A stretch of DNA of 64,000 bases, taken from the NCBI RefSeq assembly GCF_000150955.2, contig NC_011670.1, positions 274,369-338,368 on the forward strand, in the 5' to 3' direction. The notes beneath the pieces are model-generated. The model saw nothing but the letters and a program-made list of their open reading frames with translations. It searched no databases and had not been told where the DNA came from. Shown here in pieces: positions 9,495 through 20,863 of the stretch. Every line of letters starts with the position of its first letter. Position 1 is the first letter of the stretch. The position numbers were made by a program, and so were the translations under genes. The DNA comes from Phaeodactylum tricornutum CCAP 1055/1 (taxonomy: Eukaryota > Bacillariophyta > Bacillariophyceae > Surirellales > Neidiaceae).

Positions 9495-10275
9495 TGATAT
9501 TTATATTGATGTAGAGTGGAATTGTCTGGATCAACAGGGGGGTTGATGCTGCGAATCGGTTATTTTGTGCCACGCAAGGCCCTTGTTTAGATTTGCTCTG
9601 ATTTGATCAAAGTGCCAAAGCTAATGGTTGTCGTTTCCTTGACAAAGCCACCTTGCGTCTGACTCTATAAACCGGACGTGGCAACGAAAGGCACTAGACT
9701 GGATCCTCCCACCACAACGCAGGCCAAATGCTTGTAAACGAATATCTATTGAGATACGCCTGGATGCTTGAACAGTATTTATTGTACTGGGATCAGCGGA
9801 GAGCAAAGAATTGTGAGACAACAGCACGGGTCGTTCGTCCGCACGGTGTCCTTTTGGTCGTCGCTACACTTTCGGCACGGTCTAGTAGTATTACATCTCA
9901 GTTACATTTTACATGTTAATTTCAGTTATATTAGCTTGATCCTTGATGCGAGTGACAGTGAGTCTGTTTTGCAGCACGCAACAACAGAGCGTCTGCCGTA
10001 GTGTCCGCTCACGCTGCCTGTCTTGTCACGTTCGGTCATGAACTATAGAATCAAGAATCCAGAATATAAACTATGGAAATAAATAAGTCGACTAGGTAGT
10101 TGTACGAGTTGAAAACTTTCTCTACATACACTACGATCTCTTTCCGTTCGTCGTGCACGAAGATTCCGTCGCACTCAACCTCCCAAACTCATTCTACTCG
10201 ACAGTCGAAAGATTCTAGACTACATCTGTAACACAAGGTTTGCGACCCAGGCCTCGTTGGAAATACAAATTGAGT
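9495..10275. other. Head-to-head intergenic region, CNOT11 and Sel1 gene
   Basis: 780 bases between divergent genes; it holds both promoters. Short open frames occur on both strands, but none has convincing protein composition or a plausible splice partner. Confidence 0.5.
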
Positions 10276-11742
10276 ATGAGACCATGGACACTTTTCCGGA
10301 TCAGCAACGAACGCTTACTGCGGCGACCCGGAATGTCGGTTCGGACGGACCGCGCGAGTCGTACTGCAGGCTCCAGGGTCCGCCCGGCGGTTGGCACGTT
10401 GCAAACTCCACTACATCAGAATCGTGAGGCATCAACAAACGCTTACAGAAGTAGACGAAGACTAGTTGATGACCGCAAACCACTTACTTCGGTTCTTGTT
10501 TCGGTGCGTCACAGCAGCGATTATAATAATGCAATAATATCAGAAAGGAAGTCAACAACCGCAACCTCAGCTAAGGACTGTACAAAACCAACTGGTGACG
10601 AAAACGATGCGACTCGATACTTTGACGAATACCTGCTAGCTTCTGAAAAGCTGCGGGAGGCTCGAACTGAGCAGGAACACACAAAATCACAACAAATGTA
10701 CAAAGCTTGGCGAGCGACCTCGGATCAGAAGAACGAAAGAGCGTCGAGATCGCAAGGTGTTGCAGTCGTCCGCACGCTCGTCAAAGAAACGCATCGGGAA
10801 AAAGAAACACTGCAACGGCAAATGGTCGAACTGGAAGAAAGAGCGCAGAGTTGTCTGGAACAAGCGGCTGGTGCGGGGCACGGCCCCGCTCTCGTGATTT
10901 TGGGTAACCAAATCTTGCAAAACATTGCGACGGAGAAAGATCTGCATGTAGATAAGTCACGAGGTCTGATCCGGAGAGCCATGGAACAATATCGAACAGC
11001 TAATACGGCGGAAGGCTGGTTCAATCTTGGCCACCTGACCTGGACTGGTTATCCCGACCAGACAGAAGGGGATGTGGCCGAGAACGACATTGTTCTTCAG
11101 GCCGACCCCCTTACCGCAATGGAAAGTTTTTTTCAAGCCATCGAAATGGGGGACACGGACGCCATGTATTTTGTTGGAGTCAACTTGTTGGGTCAGGACG
11201 ACGAGGCTGGTGAAGGATCGGAAAAATCTAAAAAAGGAGAAATGGAGGAAGGGCTCTCTTGGATTCAAAAAGCTGCTAATCACGGTCACGGTGGAGCCCT
11301 CTACTATCTCGCGGTGCTTGACTTCAGTGGACACGCTTGTTTGGGATTACCAGTGGGCACGCAAGAATCTTTTACAGCCAAACTGGACCAAGCTTGTTTG
11401 GCTGACTACGGGGAAGCTCTTTTTTTGCGGGGAAGCTCTCGGTTGCAGGGTGAACATGGCTATGAGCGAGACGCCTCGGAAGCGTTTGCCGATTTCTTAC
11501 GTGCAGTTGATGTTGATCACGCAGACGCAGCGGTCTCGGCGGGTGCCATGCTCCACACCGGAAACTATCCCGGGGTACCGCGGAATCAATCCAGAGCATT
11601 CCAGTTGTATCAGCAAGCCGGAGAACTTGGAAGTCTTGATGGCTGGCGCAATGTTGTGGCCTGCTACGCGACTGGGGAAGGTGTTCCACAATCTAAAGCC
11701 ACTGCCAAGTACATTGCCGAAACAATGTTGAAGGATAAGTGA
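10276..11742 (+). CDS. Sel1-like repeat protein, possibly mitochondrial
   Basis: A 488-residue protein. The ATG at 10276 is the first in frame. The first 50 residues are rich in Arg and Ser and lack acidic residues at the start (MRPWTLFRISNERLLRR), fitting a mitochondrial presequence. After a coiled segment (residues 120-200, many Glu/Lys/Gln) come several Sel1-like repeats: helical units of about 36 residues such as AMESFFQAIEMGDTDAMYFV, GLSWIQKAANHGHGGALYYL and AFQLYQQAGELGSLDGWRN. Such repeats form a curved solenoid that binds partner proteins and often serves as a respiratory-chain assembly or ER-degradation adaptor. The exact partner is unknown. The last repeat ends in GEGVPQSKATAKYIAE, a canonical Sel1 end. 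Confidence 0.75.
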   Translation: MRPWTLFRISNERLLRRPGMSVRTDRASRTAGSRVRPAVGTLQTPLHQNREASTNAYRSRRRLVDDRKPLTSVLVSVRHSSDYNNAIISERKSTTATSAKDCTKPTGDENDATRYFDEYLLASEKLREARTEQEHTKSQQMYKAWRATSDQKNERASRSQGVAVVRTLVKETHREKETLQRQMVELEERAQSCLEQAAGAGHGPALVILGNQILQNIATEKDLHVDKSRGLIRRAMEQYRTANTAEGWFNLGHLTWTGYPDQTEGDVAENDIVLQADPLTAMESFFQAIEMGDTDAMYFVGVNLLGQDDEAGEGSEKSKKGEMEEGLSWIQKAANHGHGGALYYLAVLDFSGHACLGLPVGTQESFTAKLDQACLADYGEALFLRGSSRLQGEHGYERDASEAFADFLRAVDVDHADAAVSAGAMLHTGNYPGVPRNQSRAFQLYQQAGELGSLDGWRNVVACYATGEGVPQSKATAKYIAETMLKDK

Positions 11743-12463
11743 ACTCTCACTTCAGAGCTATCTGCAGACAATATTGATCCTCCTTTACAGAACGAGACGA
11801 TCATTTCCCAGTTTCGATAACGAAAGTCGTTCCAAACATCTATGTTACTTTGAAGGCTCGTAATTTTGTTGTTGCATAATTCTGCTTTGACGGGTGCTTT
11901 GTCACCAAGGATGGGTAAGTCCTTGGAAGATAACTTCGAGGATCCGTGGAGCTTGGTTGATAACCAATGTCTACTTATTGAAATTCCATAGAACGTGGGA
12001 TGAAACAAAAGGACCTTGCCGAGTAGTGGCTTGCGTGCAATTCCAAATGCTCATTATATGTAGTTTGTATCTCACACTAAGATAAACTTCGAACTATTCA
12101 AATAGAATGACTCAATAGTCATTAATTATTTTATTTTCTTAGTCAATTGGAGTAGCGTAGGCTATCAAACTTTGTCCTGAGCAATATATCTTGGTTGTAG
12201 TACTAGACCGATGGTATGCCGCATGCTCCTGATTCTTGTACAAGAGAATAGGCGTTGAAAAAGTCCAGGGCTTAGAGAGGTTCCCCAACCTTCGCTTTCC
12301 ACCGAAGGTCATCTTCCGTCGCCTTTGTCTTCCAACCAAGTGCTTGGCGTGTTCGAAACCGAACAACCGCTTGACTATTATAGGTAGTCTGCTTTGGACT
12401 TTAGGGTGGGGCACATCATCCATATCCGTTTTACGTAGCTTGCAACATCAGCAATCGATCACT
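11743..12463. other. Gene-free stretch upstream of the adenylyl cyclase
   Basis: 720 bases after the Sel1 gene, AT-rich around 12060-12140. It should hold the Sel1 3' end and the cyclase promoter. The cyclase frame is open upstream to 12236 but contains no ATG before 12464. I see no other gene. Confidence 0.5.
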
Positions 12464-15400
12464 ATGCAGGCTGCGGAGCGCTATCTCGCTTCGGGGAAGA
12501 GCGCCAAGTCGTCCAACACCAGCATGTCACTTTCGGTGGACTACGGATACGGTTCGGTATCATCCAGTAGCGATACCAACGCATCCCCGAGCTATAACGG
12601 GCGCTTGGAAATAGAGCTGGATGGTAAACAAGGACCTCAGCGGCGTGCGCAACGACGATCATCCGCTTCGTCATCACGGAGATCATCGACGAGCTCAATG
12701 GGGTATTACAAGCAATCAGATGATGATCTAGAAGAAAGTCTACATTCATACGCTGGGGACAACGGGTCAGCCGACGACGAGGAACAACACCTGAAGGAGC
12801 CGTCTTTCATGAAAGCGTTGCGGAGGGGATCTTTGTCAAAGGATGAGAGTGAAATCAAACTCAAGCAGTCGCTTTCCAAAGTGAGCGACTACGTAGATCC
12901 ACATGACGATGATCGAATTCAGTTGATGAAGGAACGCATTAGTCTCAGCAAGCAGCTGCAGAATGTAGCGGGCACCCCAAAGAAGCGCGAACAGCGCTTC
13001 GGACGTCGGTCGTCCATTGAGTCCACCAGTAGTAGTATGTGCTCCTCGTTCGCTCCCGACACCCCGACCCGCACACACTCTGGATCATTATTTAAAAGCT
13101 TGCAAATCTCCTCAGCCGAATTGACTGGCATCGCTTCCAGCGTCCGACATTCTGATTTATCGTCATTCAATATGTCCACGAGTACAATTCCGGTCACGAA
13201 TGCTGTGAGAACTGATGAAGGCCGGAGACGCAAGCACGTGGTCAAGACGGATCAAATAGTAGAATCGTTGGTGTGGTTTTCCTTTCATACCCCACGTGCC
13301 GTTTTGGAAGATCTCATCAAGCACGAAATGGAAATCTGGCGTCGCCAGAGTCTACAGCCAAGAAGGGGCAACTCTTTGCCCACCGAATCTGCGCTTGGCA
13401 AGTCGTTACTAACTCCGTTGGATGACGAAATGGATGACCATAGTTTGAGCTCCCTATCTGAGGACGGCAATGCCCGTATAACGCCAGAACCAGGTGACAA
13501 AACGTTTTCGCAAACTCTTCAACGAATGAAACAAGACACGAGGTACGGAAAATTCGACATGATAAAGTTACCCAAAGCTGTTGAACGGGAAAGTGCTTTG
13601 CTGTTTGTTGACATGTCAGGATTTACGAAGTTGTCCACAATGTTGGACGTGGAATCACTTTCGAGGGTCATTAATAGCTATTTCGACATGATATTGAGCG
13701 AAGTCATCTTGCATGGTGGCGACATTCTAAAGTTTGCCGGTGACGCGTTCTTCGCTGAGTGGAAAGTTCTGAGAGAAGAAGGTTGCGATGCGGAAAAGGC
13801 TGAAACTACGAACAATCCTCTGGCCGACCTGAATGCGTCCTTGGCATCAATCAATGAAATGGCGTGGCATGATGATATTGACCTCCCAAAACTATCGACT
13901 TGCGTTTTGTCTGCTGCCAAGTGTGCAACCGCTATTGTGGCAAAGTTTAGCGACTATCAGGTCACCTCGGGATCTGCTGGTGCTACGGGGGCTATGCTCA
14001 ACGTCCATTGTGGTATTGGAGTGGGGCAGTTGGTGGGCTTGCACGTTGGTGACTATAAAGAAAATCAGGAGGAAGACGGCGTTGAACTTCGCCGTGAATT
14101 TTTGATTCTTGGTGAAGCGATTGACCAGGTATGCTTTCTACTCGCTTAATCATCGATTTGTATGTTTCACCTCTTACACAATTATTTTGCTCCGTAGGTA
14201 TCCATAGCAGCTGATGTCGCCACAGACGGTCAAGTTATGGCGTCACCCGAGGCAATGCTACATCTTGCCTTCTGTTGCGATATGCCCGACTCCGCTCACA
14301 ATTCTACCGATCCTGTTTGCATCGCATCTCGTGGGCAGGCTTTCTTGCAGTTCGATTCGGATTTTCAAGTGGACGGCCAATTGCCTTCCGCCTTGCTTCC
14401 TTACGAGTCGCTCCGGCTGCATTGCAGAACCTTGAACCATGAGGCTTTAGCCCGACTACATCTTCAAATGGCTCTATATGTCCACCCCGTGATTCGTGCG
14501 GATGAGCTGGCTCTATCCACTGCCATACAGGCAGGAAAAATTTCTCAGCCTACAGAAGCCCTCGAGAGTCGCCATCGAGCAGAGGCAGAGCTTCGATCAG
14601 TTTTCACAATTTTTATCAAGCCCATCGTTTTGCCAAGAGTGACGGGGATGAGAGAAGTCGATGAAGAATTATTCAAGACTCTTGCCGATATCATGCATAT
14701 TACTTCTCGTGAGCTTGATCGCTACAGTGGACATCTTCGACAATTTATTGTTGACGACAAAGGTGTTGTTCTTCTTGCAACTTTTGGTCTAAGGGGGTCG
14801 ACGTTTCCAAACATGGTTGCCAATAATGCATTGCCAGCTACGTTTGCGATTCATCGAGCATTGAAAACGGAAATAAATGTTGAAAGTCGCATTGGCGCTA
14901 CATTCGGAAAAGTGTACTGTGGGGTCGTTGGGGGTGTTAGAAGGCACGAATTTGCGGTCATGGGTGCTCCAGTGAACTTGGCAGCTCGACTTATGAGTTC
15001 GAAGGTCAACAATGGTATTCTTGTCGACGAGGCAGTAAAAGAACAAGCTGGTGCTAACTTCGCTTTTCGAAGCCTGCCCCCGGTTCAAGCGAAGGGTTAC
15101 GACAAGCCGGTTCCAATTCTCGAACCGTTACATGCTGTCAACGTCGGAAAAAAGAAGAAAGTCTCATACCCTTTTGTTGGCCGAAGGACGGAGAAGGAAA
15201 AAATTCTATCGATCACTTCTGCAATGTACAGCGGCATACCAAGTAGTGCTATGATATTTTTGATGGGAGAGAGTGGTACTGGCAAGAGCTCACTCTCCAC
15301 GGTCGTTATCGACGAGATAAAAAAAAGATGCGTTATTTCTTCGAAAACGATCGTGTCTGCAAGATCAACTAGTACTGAAACAGAGCAGAGAATCCCACTC

Positions 15401-18400
15401 AGGTATGAAAATCGAATTTCAATAACCAGTTATTGGCTGATAGTCATCAATGTACTCACCTTCGTTTCATTGGATGTACCCTAGTGCCTATCGAAAGATT
15501 TTGCTTAGTATCATAAGAGATTTATGCGAGCACGATGGTACATGCGAAGACTGGTGTGGAGAAAGCCCTGGTTTTGACAACCGAAGCCATCAAAGCGTAT
15601 CATCGAAGTCATCGTTTGCTGGAATACCGCTCACGTCGCTGAAAGCTCTATATGCAATGAGAGGAAGCTCACGGTCAGGACTAAAGAACAGGGATTTTGC
15701 GACTACTTCACAGGGTGAAGGTGATTATAGAGCTTCAATAATGCGGTCTAGAGGGCTGCGGGAAATCAGTGATTCAGAAGAAGCATCTTTAGAATCTTCA
15801 GTGCGATCAGAAAGTAGCGAACAATCACCGAAGCGTGTCAGCCAATCACTTCGAATCCTTGGTGAAGCCCTTGCCAATGGGACAACAAGACCAACCAAGA
15901 AAGATTTTTTGGCTCCAAATTTGAATGTATCACTCCACCGCGCAACGTCCCGGCCTACGAAAGGTGATTTCTTGCCAAGCAACTTGAGTGCGTCAGTGCA
16001 CAACTCAATGGATGCGAGTAGACACAAGAGCAAGCGGGAACCCCTATCCAACTCTCTTCATCGGATTACTTCCGAAGAGCCGAAACTAAGTTCCAAAACA
16101 CGACTTGGCAGGGATGATACCAGCATCGCTAGCGGCGAGAACAGCACTCACAAGCATGGGGTTGCCGTTCCATATTTCGAAAAGCTGTGTTGGGTATGTG
16201 AGAAACTAGACTATCCATACGAATATGCTGACCTTGTGGGATCTCAGTTCCTGTCACTGGACGGAGCAAGTCCAGTCACGCATGTCGACGGTCATGTGCC
16301 GACAATGGACGAATTGGTCGAGTTCCTTGCTCTGGCGTTTATCTGCATTACAGAGTACGCTGATATTTCTGTCATCTTAATTGATGACTTCCAGTGGGCT
16401 GATTCGTTTAGCTGGAAGATTTTTCGAGAGCTTTGTCAACGAGGCAACAAACTGCTGTTAATATGCGCAATGCGCTCTCATGATAAGCAAGCGCTCAGGC
16501 GACTCTCAACTGCTGTAACTCAACGAAGCCAGCTCCACTCAAAAATGACCGAAATATCTTTGACTTCACTCGACACAGACGACATTCGAGAGCTGATGGC
16601 CCATGTTCTTGGACACAAAGAAGAGCTTATTCCCGAATCGCTTTGCACAGATGTTTTTCAAAGGACTGGAGGTTTGCCTGTATTCGTCATTCAGGTTCTC
16701 GAAAATATCAAAAGGGCAAAAACAGTTGAGCTTGGCGAAGATGGACGATTGCAATGGAACGCTGCAGGTTTGAAAGAAAAGGTAAGGTCACGCGTGCTAT
16801 GGCCGATAACTTCAGTTAATTCCCGTCTTACGAGCACAATTTGGAATATTTAGAGAGCGATTGGATCAAATAAAGCAGGTGCAGTAATGGAAGAGACTTT
16901 TTTGAGCCGATTTGACGGCCTAGACGTACAGGTGAGGAAAGTCCTTCAGACTTGTGCAGTTCTCGGGTTGACATTTTCTTTTGCAGACGTCGTTCAAGTT
17001 CATCCAGAGATGGAAGAAGCCGACATTGAATACGCGATGTGCTCCGCTGTTGATGAGATGGTTCTTGTGGAACAAAATGACGAAGATGAAGAAAGAACTT
17101 TAATCTCTGCTGCCAGCAACGGCGACTTCGATGATTCAATATCGAATTTCCTTGCCGCCAGTAGAGCCTCGACAAGCGGCAAAACGCACGATGAGCGCTT
17201 TTTTCAATTTAGCCATGCAATGTGGAGAAAAAGCGTACTTACAACGATGTTGAAGGAGAGAAAGATTGAAATACATCGCTTGATTGCAGAGGCTATGGAA
17301 ACAGACAAAGTATTAATCTTGGAAGAAAGCGATATAACACGACTGCTTACTCTTTTTGACCACTGGAAATCGTGCGGCGATTTTTCGAAGTCCGCGCCAC
17401 TTGCATTAGTTGTGGGTGCTCGTTTGGAAGAATGGGATTTGTCTGCACAGAGTTTAGAACTCTATGAAGACGCTTTAAGTATGGCCTTTGACAGCGTTGA
17501 AACTCACGAGGACATGGAAGCTATTAATGATGAATGGGTACAGGTTTCCGCAAGACCAATTGTCTTGGATCTAATTCTCCGATTACATATTCGAATCGGG
17601 CTCTGTCATCAACGTTTAGGTGATGAAAGCGAAAGTATCGCTACGTTCGAAGACGCTTTCAACATTATGAACACATCTTCAAAGTTTCCTGGTATAAGCA
17701 GATCCCTCATGATGCCAATAATCTCCTCACTCTGTGTGCTCAAACTGGAACACGATGTACAAGATAGTGAAGGCAAAGAAGAGCAAGAACAACTTCTGCA
17801 GCAGTTTCTTTGCGAAGCGACTATAAACGGTAATCCTGTTCACATCGGTCGTGTTTTAGCACTCCAAGCAATGTATCATGCCAAAACTGGCTCCCTCGAT
17901 CGAGCGCTTGACGATGTTCATCTTTTACAGAAAAAGTATGACATCCAAGAGAATTCTTTCGATATGATCACTGAATATGGACGGGACTTTGCCCTTGAGT
18001 GCTTCTCGGAAAGTGTTCAATGGATATATTTGCTTGAGAAACATGACGCTGCATCGGACCGTGCCGACTTAATAATGGACCAATACCTGACTTTGATCGA
18101 CCCAATAGACGGCGAAAGTATGATGGCGATCCTTCTGCCTATACTGAATGTTCTCAAACTTTTGAACCGAGCAACTGATGCAGATTGGCTGTTGAAGCGA
18201 CATATAATCAACCCGGCTCACGACCAGGCCTTTCATTGTGACTTTTGGGTTCCTCTTTTTAATCCACTAGCTTATCTTCTCGAAGTTGTCGTGATGGAAG
18301 AGAGCGAAGACTTTGACGAACAGGTGTTGCAAGAGATGGAGCTCTGGGTATTGGAGGAAGAAAACAGCAAATTTGATTTTGATCTTGAGTACAAGGCGCA

Positions 18401-18572
18401 CACGCTCATGGGGGAACTTTGCTGGAGGCTAGCCAACTTTAAAGAAGAGAACAATCCAACCCGTGGACCGCTCATTGACAAGGCGCGCGACTTTCTTACC
18501 CCGGTAGCGCAATACCCTCATGGTGAGGTCTTTCTTAGGAATACAGCTCAAGCTTTGCTTGAAGTATTGTAA
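12464..18572 (+). CDS. Soluble-type (ADCY10-like) class III adenylyl cyclase with NTPase module
   Basis: Four exons: 12464-14128, 14198-15402, 15485-16781 and 16854-18572 (1961 residues); introns of 69, 82 and 72 bp. Domains in order: a Ser-rich disordered N-terminus (about 350 residues); cyclase domain C1 with the metal-binding FVDMSGFTKLS and GGDILKFAGDAFFAEW; cyclase domain C2 (GKVYCGVVGG, GAPVNLAARLM); a P-loop GESGTGKSS; a Ser-rich insert; Walker B VILIDDFQWADS; and a long helical TPR-like C-terminus. This C1-C2-NTPase order is that of mammalian soluble adenylyl cyclase, which makes cAMP from ATP and in mammals responds to bicarbonate and calcium. A bicarbonate response here is inference. 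The protein lacks membrane segments. Confidence 0.9.
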
Positions 18573-18641
18573 CAAGTAACGACAACTGTTTCCATCTTAC
18601 ATGATCTTTGGGAATGGTCGCTTGCAGAAATAATTAAGCTC

Positions 18642-20468
18642 TTATACATTAACTGACTGGTCTTTGTTCTCTAGCTGGGCCAAGAATTCTTCGCTACCTA
18701 GATCCAGTAGTTTGGCGCTCATGCCGTCTACGGTGTCATTCATTTCACGTTGATAGGCACTCATCTTGTCCCGTAATTCCACGCGGCTGGTAGACAAAAT
18801 TCGAACAGCAAGAAGTCCAGCGTTCATGGCGTTTCCAATGGCTACCGTCGCGACGGGAACGCCCCGTGGCATTTGCACAATGCTATACAGGGAATCCACG
18901 CCACTTAGAGTAGAAGTTTTAACAGGGACGCCGATGACAGGCAGGGATGTCATGGAGGCCACCATGCCAGGTAAATGCGCGGCCCCACCAGCACCCGCAA
19001 TTATAACACGCAAACCACGACCTGCGGCGTTGCGACTATAAGACATGAGTTTCTCCGGAGTACGGTGTGCCGAAACAATATCGACTTCGTAGGGAATGGA
19101 AAAAGTTTTGCATATGTCTGCTGCAGCCTGCATTGTGGGCAAGTCGCTCTGAGATCCCATGATGATGCCTACAAGTGGCGTTGATTTCAGCGAGCCGCCG
19201 GGCAAGAGCGACACGGGAACGCCTTCAATGGCCAACAACGCGGCCAGATCATCATCGAGTTCACTATGCGAATTGGCCGTTACGTTAATATGTCCCATTT
19301 TCCGTCCCTTCCGACAGCTTTCCTTACCGTACCAGTGTACACTTGCTTTCTTCATAGACAAGGCCGCGTCTGACGAACGAATAGTTTCTTCCATGGAATT
19401 GGAGTGCGCTCCGAGGACGTTGACCATTGCGGCCGCCTCGACAACCATGTCTGTACTGCCTAGTGGTAAACCACTAACACCTCGCAAGTGATTTTCAAAC
19501 TGTGAGACAGCACAAGCGTCCTGCGTATAATGTCCGGTATTGTGTGGTCGCGGAGCTATTTCATTTACCAGCACTTTCCCATCTTTGGTCAAGAATAGTT
19601 CTACGCCAAACATGCCACTAGCGCCGGCTCCCAGCGAATCAATCGCTCGCGCCGCAAGGGCTTCACACACATGTCGGGTTGATAAACTCACGTTCCGTGC
19701 TGGCGCCAAAACAACTCGACACACGGAATCCTGCTGAATGGCGTTGACGGCGGGATACGAGGCTGTCGTGGTCCCGTCACTGGAACGCACGACCATGACG
19801 GCAATTTCCATGCTAAAATCGACCCAGCCTTCGGCGTAAACGTCTAAATCTTCCGCCGACGTATCTTGTACACCTAAACTCGTCAGTGCTTCTTCAATAG
19901 CAGCAATCTCGTTCGTTTTCAAAACAGCGTTGCCGCGTCCGTCGTATCCGCCTTTGCGCGACTTGAGCATGAGCGGGAGACCCAGCGTATCTGCAGCTTT
20001 TTGAATTTGCCCGACGCTGTACGTTGCGGCATAGGGAGGCAACGGAATGTCACCGTGCGCTTCGAAGTGCGACTTTTGCACAAACTTGTCCTGAATGATG
20101 CCCAATACTCGTGAAGAGGGTTGCACGTTGACACCTTGAGCTTCTAAAGCCGCCAAGGCTTGAACATTGATGTGTTCAATCTCCACAGTCAACACGTCAA
20201 TATCGACTGTTTCTTGTACGAGCTGATTGATCTTGGCGGCATCTTGTAAACTACCCTGGACAATGCGACTATGAGGAACGACCTGCGCCGCCGGTGAGGC
20301 TGTTCCCAGGGCGTCTAAAAAGCTCATTTGAATGTTCAAACGCGGCGCTTCCAAGGCCATCATACGACCTAGCTGTCCACCACCGACGCAGGCTACCTTC
20401 AGACACGCTTTCTTGGGCGCACCAGCAGTAGGGTTATTGCCACCAACCGCCAGTGCATTTGAAACCAT
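18642..20468 (-). CDS. ADE2: AIR carboxylase, PurK-PurE fusion (ADE2 type)
   Basis: 608 residues, no intron. The N-terminal half is PurK (N5-CAIR synthetase, ATP-grasp): [15 protein letters not shown], then [21 protein letters not shown] and [14 protein letters not shown]. The C-terminal 170 residues are PurE (N5-CAIR mutase): [26 protein letters not shown] with the catalytic His, [14 protein letters not shown] and [17 protein letters not shown]. Together they convert AIR to CAIR in de novo purine synthesis, as in yeast Ade2 and plants. The first ATG in frame is at 20468. The N-terminus ([16 protein letters not shown]) shows no signal peptide, which suggests a cytosolic enzyme, though a weak organelle presequence is not excluded. 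It converges with the cyclase gene, leaving 69 bases between the stops. Confidence 0.96.
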   Translation of the reverse strand: MVSNALAVGGNNPTAGAPKKACLKVACVGGGQLGRMMALEAPRLNIQMSFLDALGTASPAAQVVPHSRIVQGSLQDAAKINQLVQETVDIDVLTVEIEHINVQALAALEAQGVNVQPSSRVLGIIQDKFVQKSHFEAHGDIPLPPYAATYSVGQIQKAADTLGLPLMLKSRKGGYDGRGNAVLKTNEIAAIEEALTSLGVQDTSAEDLDVYAEGWVDFSMEIAVMVVRSSDGTTTASYPAVNAIQQDSVCRVVLAPARNVSLSTRHVCEALAARAIDSLGAGASGMFGVELFLTKDGKVLVNEIAPRPHNTGHYTQDACAVSQFENHLRGVSGLPLGSTDMVVEAAAMVNVLGAHSNSMEETIRSSDAALSMKKASVHWYGKESCRKGRKMGHINVTANSHSELDDDLAALLAIEGVPVSLLPGGSLKSTPLVGIIMGSQSDLPTMQAAADICKTFSIPYEVDIVSAHRTPEKLMSYSRNAAGRGLRVIIAGAGGAAHLPGMVASMTSLPVIGVPVKTSTLSGVDSLYSIVQMPRGVPVATVAIGNAMNAGLLAVRILSTSRVELRDKMSAYQREMNDTVDGMSAKLLDLGSEEFLAQLENKDQSVNV

Positions 20469-20863
20469 GTTATCAGTAGCAGAAAAAGATGATTGGATCA
20501 AGGAAAGCAAGAATGTTACTGTAAATCACATGAGCACAGATTTCCAGTGGTCTGCATTCTCGTGCTTTTCACACTCAAAAATGGATGGCTTGGATTGCTA
20601 GCTATCAACGCGATATTGAATAGAGGAAAATCTCGCGTTGTTCGCCTGACGTTGTACTTACGAACTGACCTTTCTATCCTGACGCACGAATACGTGGCAC
20701 TAAACATTGTTTTCATGCAAGAAAGTGAAGAACGGCATTATGATTATAAATATAGGACTGAAGGGTATTTAAAATTATGTTTAAGGATACAAAAAGCGAA
20801 ATATTTAAAATTGTGCAGCTACATTTCCATCGAAGAGATCAAGCAAGACCTCTCATTTGCACT
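20469..20863. other. Short AT-rich intergenic region
   Basis: 395 bases between two minus-strand genes: the 3' end of the KH protein gene and the promoter of the PurK-PurE gene. The part near 20740-20820 is markedly AT-rich. No gene is visible. Confidence 0.5.

Noticed and set aside
12236-12463. Upstream extension of the cyclase frame
   Set aside because: Open, but starts with TTG and contains no ATG; eukaryotic start is the ATG at 12464.
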